Of a DNA stretch of 64,000 nucleotides, positions 32,719 to 44,781 are shown in pieces. The stretch is from assembly GCA_022606425.2 (NCBI GenBank), contig JAHDVF020000677.1, positions 124,001 through 188,000 of the forward strand. The letters run 5' to 3'. The translations under genes and the position numbers were made by a program. The stretch is from Lepidostoma basale. Taxonomy: Eukaryota > Arthropoda > Insecta > Trichoptera > Lepidostomatidae. The number at the start of each line of letters is the position of its first letter. The first letter of the stretch is position 1. The notes beneath the pieces are model-generated. The model was given only the letters and a program-made list of their open reading frames with translations, searched no databases and had not been told where the DNA came from.

Positions 32719-33784
32719 GTAAGTTAAATCCTTTTTTTGTTCAAATGCGCATTATAAAACAGATCTTCATTCTATATTCAAATTTAAAGAACCATTAATA
32801 TTACTAATGAATAGGACACCTAAGACTATGAGTATTTTTTTTCTGACACAGCTATTGATCGTTAAAGAGTTGCACTTAATACAATATCGAAAAACAAATT
32901 GGAAGATAAAATTTATATTAGATGTATTTTATTTCTTCTATATTCACCATCACTTTGTACTGTGGATTCATATTTGAATAATTGTAGTTATACTTTGTGT
33001 ATACCGAAACATGTCTGATTTCATTAAAAATAAAAAGTGTTGTAATACAAAGTATAACTATATTAATTCAGATTTATTTTATTTAAAAACTTTATAATAC
33101 ATTTTTTTTGTTTTAGATACACTTAATGCGTTAAAACTGTAGAATTCCATTATGACTATTTTTATGAATTTTAACACTGTATTTTTCACTTGTGAGTTTA
33201 TTTTTCTCGACACGTTTTGAAGGCTTTACACTTTCGTCATCGGGAAAACGATAAAAACTCTAACTCGTTCTCCCAATTATGATGGTGTAAAGCCTTCGAA
33301 GTATGTCGAGAAAAATAAACTCAAAAGTGAAAAAAAAAACTTGTTAAAAATCGTCATATATTTTTGTCGATAATTTAACGGTAAGCTTTCCATTAAAACC
33401 GCTGGAAAGGGTAAAAGATCGCAACGTTTAAAATCTTGCCATATTATTTCTTTAAAAAAATATGAATTTAAACAAACTTTTATTTAGTTTAAATAAAAAC
33501 GCCTTAATATTTAATAAAGTGAAAATAAAAAATAGTAACACATTATCGTTACACTCGGTACCTTTTGTTTATTGTATGGTTTAAGCAACTCGATACTTTT
33601 TCTAGTGTTTTGCTTGGAAAGCAATCTATCCCGTAGCTGACCATCATACCCGTAGTTTTTCCTGAGAAAAAAAATACATGTCAATCAAAAATGTTTCCTT
33701 GTTATCCAAATATTATTAACAGAAAATTTGTGTGTGAAAACGTCACCGGATGATTGATAAGATAATTATTGTTTTTTTTTTCAG
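32719..33784 (+). other. 1.07-kb last intron of the dipeptidase gene
   Basis: GTAAGT at 32719 to a T-tract plus CAG at 33784. It contains a diverged GAAACATGTC box at 33009-33018 and the palindrome 33135-33345, both resembling the fold-back families elsewhere. Confidence 0.85.
33135..33345. repeat. Palindromic repeat with decayed hammerhead-like arms
   Basis: 'gtgagtttatttttctcgac' (33192-33211) and 'gtcgagaaaaataaactcaa' (33306-33325) are inverted copies, as are 'gaaggctttaca' (33220-33231) and 'tgtaaagccttc' (33287-33298). The left arm read on - keeps CCGATGA, stem II and AAAAC-GT-GTC; the right arm has GAAGTATGTC. Both cores carry mutations. Related sequence is at 45540-45625 and 63100-63170. 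Confidence 0.55.
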
Positions 33785-34022
33785 CACGCCTCGTGGACTA
33801 GAGGATGTCTCGTCCTACCCACTACTATTCGCTGAACTAATGGCCAACGGGTGGTCAATAGATGAGCTTAAGAAGTTAGCCGGACTGAATCTCCTCCGGG
33901 TAATGGAAGCTGCGGAAAAAGTTAGCTTGGAGCAGAAAGCGGCGGGAATACCTCCGTATGAAGATACCATACAACCAAGGCCGCCCGACCCTTACAATTG
34001 CTCCAGTCAAGATCTCTTCTAG
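33785..34022 (+). CDS. Membrane dipeptidase, last exon and stop
   Basis: Begins after TTTTTTTTTTCAG and completes a Tyr codon, then reads TPRGLEDVSSYPLLFAELMA, NGWSIDELKKLAGLNLLRVM, EAAEKVSLEQ and ends PDPYNCSSQDLF with TAG at 34020-34022. GLEDVSxYP and the N-LLRVxE helix are conserved family features. There is no hydrophobic C-terminal tail of the kind removed for GPI anchoring in the mammalian enzyme, so this product is either soluble/secreted or anchored otherwise, or another isoform exists. The three exons give 191 residues, about half the usual length of the enzyme (roughly 400). Confidence 0.92.
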
Positions 34023-34180
34023 AAATGAACGAATTTTTATTGCTCATCTTAAATTAATTAAACTTATTTTATATACCACTGAGTTGATTGAAAATATAAT
34101 TTTAAATAGACGATGTTCTTTAAAAAATATATAGTCTGGAAATAAGTGATTTTTTGTTTGTTAAAGTAACGACTTTAAAA

Positions 34181-34186
34181 AATAAA
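34181..34186 (+). promoter_or_regulatory. Candidate polyadenylation signal of the dipeptidase gene
   Basis: AATAAA about 160 bases after the stop codon, the first exact hexamer downstream. No transcript data are available to confirm the cleavage site. Confidence 0.45.
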
Positions 34187-34403
34187 AAATTCAATATGTA
34201 TTATTTAATTCAAACATCCTACGGGGTGATTATTAAAACATGTTTTAATTCATTACCAGATTCAAACATATTTTATTATTTGTTAAATTTTTATTTAAAA
34301 AATGATCAAATGTTCATTTTCTATAGTACAATATTAAACTTTATTTTTATAAATTACTAATATTAATGAAATTGATTGTTTTCTTTAAGTTTTAATTTAT
34401 TTT

Positions 34404-34600
34404 ATGGGAATAACATGTGTCGCTTTCGTAAGGCATTATCATTGAATAATGCCTTACATGAGCGAAACATGTTATAAGTACCACATGTTAAATATAATAG
34501 TATAATAGAATTTTTAGAAAACAGACGTTTTCATTCATATAAATTATATAATATTGAGTTTTACTTCATTGTTCAAGAAACAATTAATATGTACTTTTAA
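34404..34600. mobile_element. Fold-back repeat family F
   Basis: 'tttattttatgggaataaca' at the left, 'gagcgaaacatgtta' at 34460-34474, 'cagacgttttcattcat' and 'cattgttcaagaaacaatta' at the right (to about 34588). The GCGAAACATGT box is the 3' part of a hammerhead-like core; the CUGA part is degenerate (TTGAATAATG). Confidence 0.5.
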
Positions 34601-36470
34601 AGTTTCTTGTAGATATAAATTATATAAAATTCCTTCTTTACGTATCGTCAAATTATATTATAAAATCTTATTATACAATAGTTATCGCATTCAGGTACAT
34701 CAGGTAGAGGTTTTCTCTATTGTTTTATAAAACTTTTAGTGATCAATTTATCTGAGGATTCCAATAAGCGACAGAGATGAATTCCTGCGCATTTTCTCAC
34801 AGTATTAAACCTGTTTGGATTTTAAACTTCGCTTTGTAGGAAAATCTCTTAATAAATTATTCCTTACCCGAAGTAATTATTTGTATCTTTATTCTATTCG
34901 ACTTTAGAACGATACAAGTTTGTATGCATACTTAGATTTTCGTATCAAAAAGAGTTTTAGACTTAGTAGCGAACATTGTTGTAAATTCTAAGTGCCAACT
35001 GACAAATATTTATAAATTTTTGTATTTAAAAATACTAAATAGCGTTTCTTGATGTAATTTGTTTCGCCCTATCTATAGTATTTTAGAAAATATTAAATCT
35101 ATATTAGATAAATTAAATGTAGTTTTCATACCCAGGATCCATTTGTTTATTGTAGATCCCGATGTACATTTGTATATACGTATTATTTCTGCTACCGAAT
35201 GTTTGATTGTTCTTCATTCTCCGAATAAATTCTATTGATAAATTCCGTAGTTAGAAGTTAATGGCTTTCTATACACTGATAAATCAGGGGTCACGAATCT
35301 CGTAAGTCGTGAAATGAATAAAGCTTTCAAGAAATTTATATAGTAATCCATTTATTGTTGAAATTATATTAAAAGTATATTCATCTATGTATTAAAAATA
35401 TTAAAAACTTGTTCTAATATGAGAAAAGCTTTAAATTTGTAACATTAGTAAATTTAATGATTAGACTGATTTCCAATTATACACATATCAGTAAAGGTAT
35501 CAACACGCTAATTTATTTGTTATAAATTTTATTGATCAACTCAAACATATTTTAAAAAATGTTACATCCGATTAAAACTCTAGTGCTTTTTCGTGTAATA
35601 TTTGGTTAATTAATTTATAAAACTGTTCAAACAATTATTACAAAGCATCGATATAATTTATATCGAGAAACTGGTATCTGGCAAAGTTTTGCCTTTATTT
35701 TATTATATAAAATCAAGGTAAAACAATACAAATTAACGTTATTCAATTAATGGGATGAAAGTATGTAACATTCATCTAAAATTTTAATTCACGATTTTTA
35801 AATTGGATTTCATACTTTTGAAAATCATTTTCATTTAAAATACTTTCAAGAATATCTCTGTTATTTCTAAATTACATATATTTTAAATGTTGTACCTACT
35901 ATATATAAACCTTACATTATTGTCGTTTAATAAAAAAACTGCTTGAATTCTACTTCAATGAAGAAAATATATTTATAATAGATTTTCACCAAGTGTTACA
36001 ATACTGTTTATCCCACAAAACGAATAAATTATCATAACGCTCATTTTTTTACTTATTAATTTGTAAACCTATTGTAAAAGGAGTCTTGAAATTTCCCTTA
36101 CATTGAAACAGAAGTATAAAAAATGATTAACAAATTTCTTTTTTTTTAATTGTATTTGTAAAGATTAAAAAAACATAAATAAATTATGTTTTATTTTTAT
36201 TTGTGTTTGCATTATAATGGACCACTTTGTCATACTAATATGACGTAGTCATAAACCCGAGATAATATCATCGTTTATGAAATAATTGTACATAATAAAA
36301 ATACAAACTATTCTAGAAATCAGGTGAATGTGAGTGTGATAGAGATAGATAGCCAGATTTATCATTTGAGTAGAAGTCAACTACGATTGCCTTACGGGTT
36401 TTATATTTGCAATTTTCTTAATAATTGGTAATCTTTTAATACAGAATAACATTAAAATGGTTAACTTTGT
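34601..36470. other. Intergenic AT-rich sequence downstream of the dipeptidase
   Basis: About 1.9 kb with no recognised gene, exon or repeat family. Confidence 0.4.
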
Positions 36471-36898
36471 AGGAATATTTTTCCTCCATAAATTAATAAA
36501 TATATTTTTTAAAGAATTAATTGTATCTCAATAGAGACGAATATGCTAATTGGAAACAGATAATGGTGGTCGAGGTGATTACAGGACTTATGACCTATCA
36601 TTGGTTGGGTTAAGCGCACGCTTTATGTAATACAACATTCCTCATTCCGCCCTTCTTACGACCACTACGTCTGACAATTTTTTGGAAGATGTTTATATGC
36701 TACATTGTAGGGATACACTTCACATTTTTTAGTTCAATCTACACTGGCGCCATCTAATAAGATTGGTTGTTAGCATTAAGCAGAAGATCTTTATTAACGC
36801 AATGTGAAAGGCTACCGCCATTAACATACATTGCTAGATAACGCAATAAAATCCAGTATTCGTCTACAAGTATTTGTATACATTCAAAATGTGATAAA
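36471..36898 (+). mobile_element. Interspersed repeat R, most complete copy
   Basis: Starts 'aggaatatttttcctccata' (compare 5996), then 'tgtatctcaatagagacgaa' (36522), 'aggacttatgacctatcatt', 'gttgggttaagcgcacgctt', 'cttacgaccactacgtctga', 'ttcaatctacactggcgcca', 'tatttgtatacattca' (end 36896). No ORF, and no clear target duplication found. Confidence 0.7.
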
Positions 36899-36959
36899 TA
36901 AATCATGGACAGTTCAACACCTTTTTTTAATTTACTAACAATTCATTCTGATTTTAAAA

Positions 36960-37145
36960 TAATAATCTTAAATCAAACACAAGTCTTCAGTAATGATTAC
37001 GAATAAAAACACGTGTGTTTTAGAAGTTTTAATATAATAAATCGGATTGACATGTTTCGCCTGTCTGTTGGGCGACATTAAAAATCCTTTTTATTCGTAT
37101 TAATTATTCAATATTGAGTTTTACATCATTGTTCAAAACACATTT
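36960..37145. mobile_element. Fold-back repeat family F
   Basis: 'gaataaaaacacgtgtgttt' at the left, 'gacatgtttcgcc' (- strand GGCGAAACATGTC, 37050-37062) and 'ttttacatcattgttcaaaa' at the right end. Same family as 8927 and 57590. Confidence 0.5.
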
Positions 37146-37676
37146 TGATGATTCAAATGTTTTTTTGCGAGCATTGAAATCTTTCGTAGGAATGTTAATA
37201 TTTATGCCTATACAACAGTTTATAAATAATTATTATTTTTAAATCTTTAACAGAACCATGCTTTTAAATTGTTAGCACATTTATGTTTACGTGAATATTA
37301 TATCACTTAGGAATTGATACAATGCAGTTGGGAAGCTTTATTGATTTACTTGGTTCCGACTGTTATAGAGTCTTTATTAAATGAGTAGATCTTTCTAATG
37401 GTGGCTTTTGAATAAGAATTCGTGATTTTTCATTTTAACTTTGATAACACTGACGCCGGAAGCTCATTTTGCGATGGCAATATTGTTTGAAGAGCCATTA
37501 GTGCAAATTATTGCGAGCATACATTTAAATATATCCTTCAAACTAATGACAACTAGTTTGACTTCAAACTAAATTGTTTAAATATTATATATTTGTTAAT
37601 TAGACGAAGATTTTTTAAATTAAAATTATTATATAATAGCAATCTAATAAAATTGAGTTGCATTTGCATAGCAGAT
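37146..37676. other. Unassigned sequence
   Basis: Nothing recognised. Confidence 0.3.
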
Positions 37677-38250
37677 GCCCGAATGGAGAGTGATGTCGAA
37701 TGAAATGTTGTTGCGGGAACAAAGTGAATGAAGCTTTTAAAACTATTATTGAAAACCAAACAATATCATTGTATGAAGTTTTAATACCCACCCTGATGTA
37801 TTGAAGGGAAGCGTGGGACTGACAGAAGAAGAACGAGAGCAAAAAAATGCGGTAAAGATGAGATCCCTTAGACGTTTATGTGGTAAAACGATGTAAGACA
37901 GAATTTCAAATGCTGATTTAAGGAAAGAATGTAGAACGGAAGAAAATATTACGAACAAAATTATGAAAGGATCACTGCGTTGCTTTGGACAAAAGGAACG
38001 CATTGATGAAGGATAAATGGTTATGAAAGTATACGTTAACTGTGTAAATGCAGTACGGAGTCGTGGGAGACCGAGGAAAACTTGGAAACTTGGCATGACC
38101 AAATTAATCCAATTTTAAAGGTCGAACATGTTAGAAGTCGGAAGAATCGAGTGCACGTATGACTCACTGTACGAATATTAAGGAATTTAGAGACGTGTGT
38201 CAGGATCGAGTAGTTTGGCGGTCCATTTTTTCTGCCTACCCCTTTATAGT
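37677..38250 (+). mobile_element. LINE family A fragment, old
   Basis: 'tgcccgaatggagagtgatg', 'cccaccctgatgtattgaag', 'gcggtaaagatgagatccct', 'attatgaaaggatcactgcg', 'cgtgggagaccgaggaaaac' and 'ttctgcctacccctt' follow the family A protein in order, with stops and frameshifts throughout. It lacks the gtta tail. Confidence 0.65.
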
Positions 38251-38880
38251 TTTTATTTTGTTTTATTTAGTAATATAGCAATTTTATTCATTATCATATT
38301 ACATTTATTTAAATAATAATAAACAACGTTTTTTTGTTATGATATTTTAACTTGTACAACCAGCCTCCCACAATACATTAATGCTAAAAATAAAATGTTC
38401 TGTTTTATTGATTATTAGAATTTTAAAAATGTTACGCTGTTCGATCAACGAAATAATTATCGCTAGCATAACATATTAAAACTTATTATGAATTGTAGAT
38501 ACTCATGTAATTAAAAGAGACCAATTATGTAAATAAAATGATGAAATTATAATTATGGGTATATATAATTAAGTTCTAGTTCATTTTGTAAAATAAAAAT
38601 AATATTTGAAGAATTTGTAACATTGATAAATAATAAAGGAGTACTGAAACACGTGACAATTTTTATTATTTTTTTGTACGTAGTTTATTTTTCAAACGCG
38701 TAATATTGCCAATGTTTTCTCTTCACGTGTCAATAATATGTATCTGATATAGTTAGTTTTTGAGAAGTGAGATTATCATTACATACACCGTCATCTTATT
38801 ATCACTTTCATCGATGTCGAGAGAAACGAAACTTTTGGCGAAGATATGTAACGAGTATTTAGCAGCATCACACATATATG
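38251..38880. other. Unassigned AT-rich sequence
   Basis: Nothing recognised. Confidence 0.3.
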
Positions 38881-39205
38881 TCTTCTTCTTCTTCTACTCC
38901 TTATAGACCTTTGGTCTGTACCTGAAATTAGGCTGGCCTCTCTTGGGAGGTTGACTCCCAACTATCTCTCCATCTCTTCGGCGGTCTTCTGGGTGGACGG
39001 CAGCCGGCTGGAATCTGATACGCCACAGCGTGTGGGATTCTGGTGGGATCCATCCTCTGCACGTGCGCATTCCAGTATCTTCTGCATTGTCTGCCACATC
39101 TCACGACATCCTCCACCTTGCGGGTGGCCGTGTTCCTCACCCTATCTCGAATAGTCCTTCCTGCTACCATCCCCAGCGTCCTCAGAGATGAGAGACGCAT
39201 ATATG
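38881..39205 (-). mobile_element. LINE family B fragment with TTC tail
   Basis: A (TTC)n tail is at 38881-38895 (- strand 3' end). The 90-codon - frame 39200-38928 reads MRLSSLRTLGMVAGRTIRDR, VRNTATRKVEDVVRCGRQCR, RYWNAHVQRMDPTRIPHAVA, then RRPPKRWRDSW. Fairly well kept but 5'-truncated. Confidence 0.75.
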
Positions 39206-39694
39206 TAACAATAATTATTTTTCTTAAGCGAATTTTCCAATTACTTCCGAATATATAGTGCGGAACATTTGATTTTAGGTTTTTATATTTATTGAAAACG
39301 CTAATCTTGGTATTTTGAAATACAAATTAAAAATAAACGGCTTTGTAGTAGTAATGGCCCTTAATAAGGTCTCAACTTTCCTGTATAATATTCTGTTATG
39401 GTGGAAGTTTTGGGTGAATTTTGTGACATTTCTAGGGAGACCAAGTATTTTAGTACACACGTGAACATAACTTCTTTTTCCACGCACTTAATTTTTCTCG
39501 TGTTTATCAAAAATGTGTTAGTGAGAAATTATTCACAAAAAATTATAATAAGCACTCTAGGGAAGTCTTTTGGTATATTGATTTCGGATTTTTCTTTTCT
39601 AAATGAAAAGGAGCATTAAATGCAATATATTGAAATATATTGTAAAAACTATTTAAGAAAGGTAGTTAAATTTTTTAATGAAAATGTGGAAATG
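39206..39694. other. Unassigned sequence
   Basis: Nothing recognised. Confidence 0.3.
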
Positions 39695-40334
39695 CATTGA
39701 AATTAAATGAAAATTCTGAGAACGCTAAACCATTAATATAGGAGTGGAAATAATCCGGTAGATGGCACTATACTGAAATGTCATATTTATCTAATCATTA
39801 TTAAAAATTAATGTGATTAATAATTATTTACAAATTATTTTAATTATTATATAATTCTCGAATATGTTGGAAACTAGTTTATTCAATAAGTAATATCCGA
39901 TCAATATTAAAATAATCCTGAACATATAAAATGAAAGTAGAATTATAAATATAAATAAAAATAAATTAAAGATTAGTAATGACAATTAATTTTTTTAAGT
40001 AACATAATCTTGATTATTAATCACAATTTATTTAATAATGATTATATAAAAATGACAATTCAATTTCTTAAATATTTTACTTTCTTTATATTATATTAAT
40101 CAAAAAAACACAAAACAAATTTAAATGCGCATTAGTTGAGAAATATCTGTAGACAATTTGATATAAGCTACACATAAACTTTAATGCAAAAGATCTAAAG
40201 CTTGCGCACATATTAACTCGAGTCACAATTCATAGATGGCAGGACGAATTTGTATTGCGGGTATAGTGCCATCTACCGGACAATTTCCACTCCTATATGA
40301 ATGATTTAACGTTATCAGAATTTTCATTTCATTG
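39695..40334. mobile_element. Inverted-repeat element, about 640 bp
   Basis: Arms 39695-39772 and 40262-40334 are inverted copies with few mismatches (ataggagtggaaat...ccggtagatggcactata). The interior is AT-rich with no ORF. No target duplication identified. A MITE-like DNA element is the simplest reading. Confidence 0.65.
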
Positions 40335-41384
40335 TTTTTATTGATGACAAGAAATATTTATATAAATTCAGTAAGAGATGTCTCGTATTACCGCATTTCT
40401 GTATAAATTAATATTTTCCCTAAATACTTTCTTTTTTTTTTACGTGAAAATTAGATATTTTATTTAATCTAAGTAGCCATCACATCGTTTCCCCGAATGG
40501 GTAGGAAATTAATTAATTTAGTGTAAAAGTGTGTTTTGGTAAAATAAACGCCAAAGTTTCATAATACGATTCGTAAAAAGACTGGTGGAAGATTTTAAAT
40601 ACCAAGTATAAAAAAAGGGACGCGGTAAAATTAATAAAGATATTATATTTATTATAAAAGTATTTATTTATTTTTTAATTAATTTTTTTTTCCTGGATTT
40701 CATTATCCGAAAAGGTATAATAATTGTGGGGAACATAAATTTTTCTGAAGATGTTTATATTTTTTATAATGGGTATATAAAATCAAGATTTTATTTTTCC
40801 ACCCCATCTAATATTTTCCAGTTAATTTTGGATTGTATATATAATATACATAGTTTTTTTCGTGCATACAACATGTCGTTGGATCCCACTTTGAGAATAA
40901 AATTTTACCCATTATATTGATTCTCATGACTTGTGATATGTCAATATTATTAAGGTTAAATAAATTTACAAAATCTACTCAGTTGGAAAATAATTAATTG
41001 AATTAAATCTAGTTGTGGAAGTGCATCCTAAATGATATATTTTATTTTGAGGAGTTATTTTTGATCATTTATTCATATTATATTATACATACACAAGAAA
41101 CCTGTGTATCCATATCATTGACAGATATGTAGACAAAACCGGTCATAAATCGTACTGATATTGGTTTCTTGATTTCATTAAACGGTAAAATATATCGTAC
41201 AACGTATTATTTGTTAATCACATTAAAGCATCTTGTGTACGTTTTTTTTCTATTTAGACTATAATTTTATTTAACCGAAAAATCATGTTTATAATTCGAC
41301 AAAGTTATTTTATATTATTTTAACTGGATTCACCTTACAAGAACATTGTCAACTGCATTTTTGTGGCGCTATTATTTACTAAAT
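40335..41384. other. Mostly unassigned sequence
   Basis: A tiny - strand family A tip ('ccatcacatcgtttccccga', about 40478-40500) and a short SINE-like word ('ttgattctcatgacttgtga', 40918-40937) are the only recognisable parts. Confidence 0.35.
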
Positions 41385-41560
41385 TGGGGGCAAGGAAGGT
41401 GCCAGAACTGGTAATAACCGGTGCTCCTGGAAACGATGTGATGTCAACCAAACCTTCCATCACAATAGTAAGAGAAATAGACGAGAAGCGACCTTACTAA
41501 AACTATCATTGTGAGACTAGCTTGCCATTGACATAAAAAAGAAAAACATGATGTCTTGTT
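41385..41560 (+). mobile_element. Repeat family C, LINE-tail-like
   Basis: 'gggggcaaggaaggtgccag', 'ataaccggtgctcctgg', 'ggtttgg'-type middle and 'agcttgccattgacataaaa' match 18625-18810 in the opposite orientation. Confidence 0.55.
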
Positions 41561-43069
41561 TATTATACGTTAGAAAAATTATGGACAAACGTGATTTTGT
41601 TTAAATACGAAATATAGTTATCTTAAAAGTATTTTAATAAATTGAATTCATTTGTTCTACAATTATAATCTGAAAAAGTATATTGTATTATACAACATTT
41701 CAACGTTACCACGTTTTACGTTCATCACATATTGCGACCGTGACGTGACTACAACAACTAAAGTCGTTATGCATTTCCTTTGTATTCACGTACTGCTATT
41801 GATACACGAACACGCATCCGGGAAAAGTTGTAGGTCGATACCTCCCTATGTGTGTTGGCTAAACTCTCAACTTTACGACGATAGAATCCTCAAGCCTAAT
41901 GAAGCTAAGGCAAGAAGAGGGTGACCTGTATAAATAATGGTTAGCCGCAATACTCCTATATAAATAAATAACGTATTTAGTAGTAGTCACTTTGAAAGTA
42001 CAATGAACGTATTGCCTATCGCAAAAATTCTACAAAACTTGTAATTACTTTTATACTAGTTGCAACCCTTGAAATATTCACAAAAGTAAAGTTTTTCTAC
42101 CCTTTAAAAACTTGCTTTACTCTACAATCGTAATCAGTAATGCGTTTAAACTTTAACGTAATTTTTTTTTAAACACAAAATTTACAACACCGCACAATTT
42201 ACAACACCGAATCGTTGTTCTTTTGTTTTCTACATTTCTATCATACAACAATAATCAGAGCAATACTTTAAAAAATTCCAGAAACGACCTCGGACATACG
42301 CATGGTGTACATTTCGAATTACTTTCGGAATTAATCGAAGTATTTCTGTCTCTTGTATCAAAAATGTCTTTCTCAACGACACCCGGATTTTTGTCTATTT
42401 ATATAATAATGATATGATGTCGAAACATGCCTACTTTAAAAATGATAGATTTTAGGTAAATGCTAAAAAAAATTATTGAAAAAATATATTTACAAGCTTG
42501 TATATTACGCCGTGAAAGAATAATTATGTAAATAAAAAACATATTTTAGATTGGTTTGACATTTTTTTGAAATTTGTATTCTTAATAATTCTAAAGAAAT
42601 TCTTAAAGAAATCCGTATTCCAGTAAAAAAAAAAACATTATATTTCGTAACAAACTCAGTTTATTTTTATGTCAAATTGATGAAAAAATCAGGTTGCGTA
42701 ATGGAAATTGAGAAAACATCAAAAAACAAATGACTCCCTTAAACCTTTCTTAATTACCAATATACAAAGCACAAAAACATTTTTTTAATGGAAAAAAAAA
42801 TCTGTTAAAAAATATTTTTTAACAAAAACCCGCTTCTGATTAGTTATGTATACTTTTTACTAAGTTAACGACGTCTTCATAAGATGAAACTTATCCAAAA
42901 TATTTTGTCCAAAAGATATTTCCCCCAATTTCTTTTTCGAAATGTCACAAAATTATAACTGGAACAATGAATAGTGCTTTAATGTTTTTGGGGTAGAATA
43001 ATGTTTCAAAACTTATAACGACCGAATTATACATTATTTACTGATTTTTTAATTATTGAATATAGTTTA
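41561..43069. other. Unassigned AT-rich sequence
   Basis: A TCGAAACATGCC box at 42419-42430 resembles the end of a hammerhead-like core without a recognisable front half. No gene recognised. Confidence 0.35.
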
Positions 43070-43370
43070 TCAATTACTGGAAAAACCCTCCGAGATCGTG
43101 TCCGCAACGCAGACATAAGGAAAACCTGCGAAATAGAGGATATCGTTCAGTGGAGTAGATCCAGAAGAAGATACTGGAGGGACCATGTAGCCCGAATGGA
43201 TGGTGACAGACTCGCATATACAGCCGCCTATGAAATCCCTTCCGGACACCGCCCACCTGGAAGACCGCCTAAGAGATGGAGGGACAGCTGGATCTCATCA
43301 TCCGACGAGATATGATTTCTGTGTCACAGATCGTCAGATCTATCTAAAGAACAAGAAGAAGAAGAAGAAA
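43070..43370 (+). mobile_element. LINE family B 3' end with GAA tail
   Basis: The + frame reads ITGKTLRDRVRNADIRKTCE, IEDIVQWSRSRRRYWRDHVA, RMDGDRLAYTAAYEIPSGHR, then PPGRPPKRWRDSW, followed by aagaagaagaag (43358-43370). Nearly identical in protein to the inverted copy at 52020-52430, so the two are young relatives. Confidence 0.8.
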
Positions 43371-43439
43371 TATAGTTAACGACGCATAAAAAATTGTGAC
43401 ATTAGCATGAAGATATATATACTTGTGCTAGTACTAGTA

Positions 43440-43680
43440 CTATAGCCCAAATCAAGCCATGGCCTCCTTCAACTTTTGCCTCCAACTCATTGTTTTCAAC
43501 CCCGTCTTCTTTTTTGCAACATGTAAAAGCTGTGTTACATCTATACTGACGTCATATTACCGTTTCAGCCTAATTCTTCCAATCCATATTTCACTCCCTG
43601 GATGTTCAGTCTTGATTCTGTTACCTATTAAGCATTCTTTCTGTGTCCTGCCCCATCTTAATTTGAGCAGACTAATATGT
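43440..43680 (-). mobile_element. LINE C-terminal fragment, another type
   Basis: On the - strand 'ccatcttaatttgagc' through 'gtcctg' corresponds to a decayed RWGRT-like start. The end reads LKTMSWRQKLKEAMAWFGL-stop in one frame near 43500-43450, the WR.KL.EA...FGL ending common to several insect LINEs. It is interrupted at 43681 by the palindromic element and continues at 44189. Confidence 0.45.
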
Positions 43681-44176
43681 TGTATCTCAATAGAGACGAA
43701 GATGTAAATATTTTTTTTGGAAACAGAATATGGTGGTCGAGGCGTTTACAGGACTTATGACCTGTCTTTGTTTGGGTTAAGCGATCGCTTTATGTTAACA
43801 ACCTTCCCCATTGCACCCTTATTACGACCACCACGTCTGCCATTTTTTTGAAAGACTGCACTTCACATTTTTTAGTTCAATCTACACTAAAAAATGTGAA
43901 GTGCTGTCCAACATAATAGCATATATACAACTTCCAAAAAATTGGCAGACGTGGTGGTCGTAAGAAGGGCGGAATGGGGAATGTTGTTAACATAAAGCGA
44001 TCGCTTTACCCAACCAAAAACAGGTCATAAGTCCTGTAAACGCCTCGACCACCATATTCTGTTTCCAAAAAAACAATTTACCTCTTCGTCTCTATTGAGA
44101 TACAATCAATCCTTAAAAATGATTAACTTGCAATGGGAAAAATCCAGTATTTGTCTACAAATATTTGTAACATTCA
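43681..44176. mobile_element. Palindromic repeat R with 12-nt target duplication
   Basis: Flanked by agactaatatgt (43669-43680 and 44177-44188). Two inverted copies of repeat R (43681 to about 43884, and about 43885-44104) face each other, each starting tgtatctcaatagagacgaa at the outside. A unique tail (44105-44176) ends 'ttgtaacattca', matching the far end of the R copy at 36896. The long clean duplication shows the whole palindrome inserted as one unit. Confidence 0.8.
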
Positions 44177-44231
44177 AGACTAATATGTGTTAGTATACTA
44201 CACGGGGCTTCATGAATGCTGTACAATTCAT

Positions 44232-44781
44232 AATTTCATTTTATTTTATTTATTTGAATAAACATCACAAATATTATACTCGTAATATAAACATACAATT
44301 CCAGATCGTTTGCAATTTCATTAAAAGAATTTGTAATATAAGCATTAAAAAAACATTAAGATTAAGAATTAGAAAGAATCATAACATTTATATTGCATCC
44401 CTGAGGCAACTCACACTATGACGAAATATGTCGACCTCTGAAGCAACCCGATTAACCAATAAGATTGCCCTACCCACAGGTATAACTATTGGCAGGTTAG
44501 TTCTGCAGCGTGGCAATGTCTGTCATTGTCATCAGGGACAAATAGACCTACATCACTCAAGACATCCGAGTTTTGTATACGGCCGCCAATCAGCTGAAAG
44601 AAGTGAATTCCCAAGTGAATATTTCTCCTTCTCTCCAATGATTGGTAGCTTAGTATACCTAGCGAAAATTCAGTCGGAAAGAGCCACGGGTAATAACCAC
44701 GCTCCCTGAGGTAAAGAAAGCGCAGAAATTATTTCTGCACTCGCTCTACTATCAGAGAATATCAGGCAGTGATCAAATAAT
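44232..44781 (-). mobile_element. 5'-truncated jockey/CR1-type LINE copy, decayed
   Basis: About 550 bp matching 53335-53890 in the same orientation, including the 3' tail 'tttcattttattttatt' and the coding part ending LRDAI then a premature TAA. It starts abruptly at about 44781, the usual result of incomplete reverse transcription. Confidence 0.8.

Noticed and set aside
32711..32722. In-frame TAG/TAA after GGAATTAAT as the natural stop of the dipeptidase
   Set aside because: It overlaps a perfect GTAAGT donor, and the phase-matched exon at 33785 restores the conserved TPRGLEDV sequence.
33009..33018. GAAACATGTC box in the last dipeptidase intron as a hammerhead
   Set aside because: No CUGANGA-like half or convincing stem II could be placed upstream, so only a partial resemblance remains.
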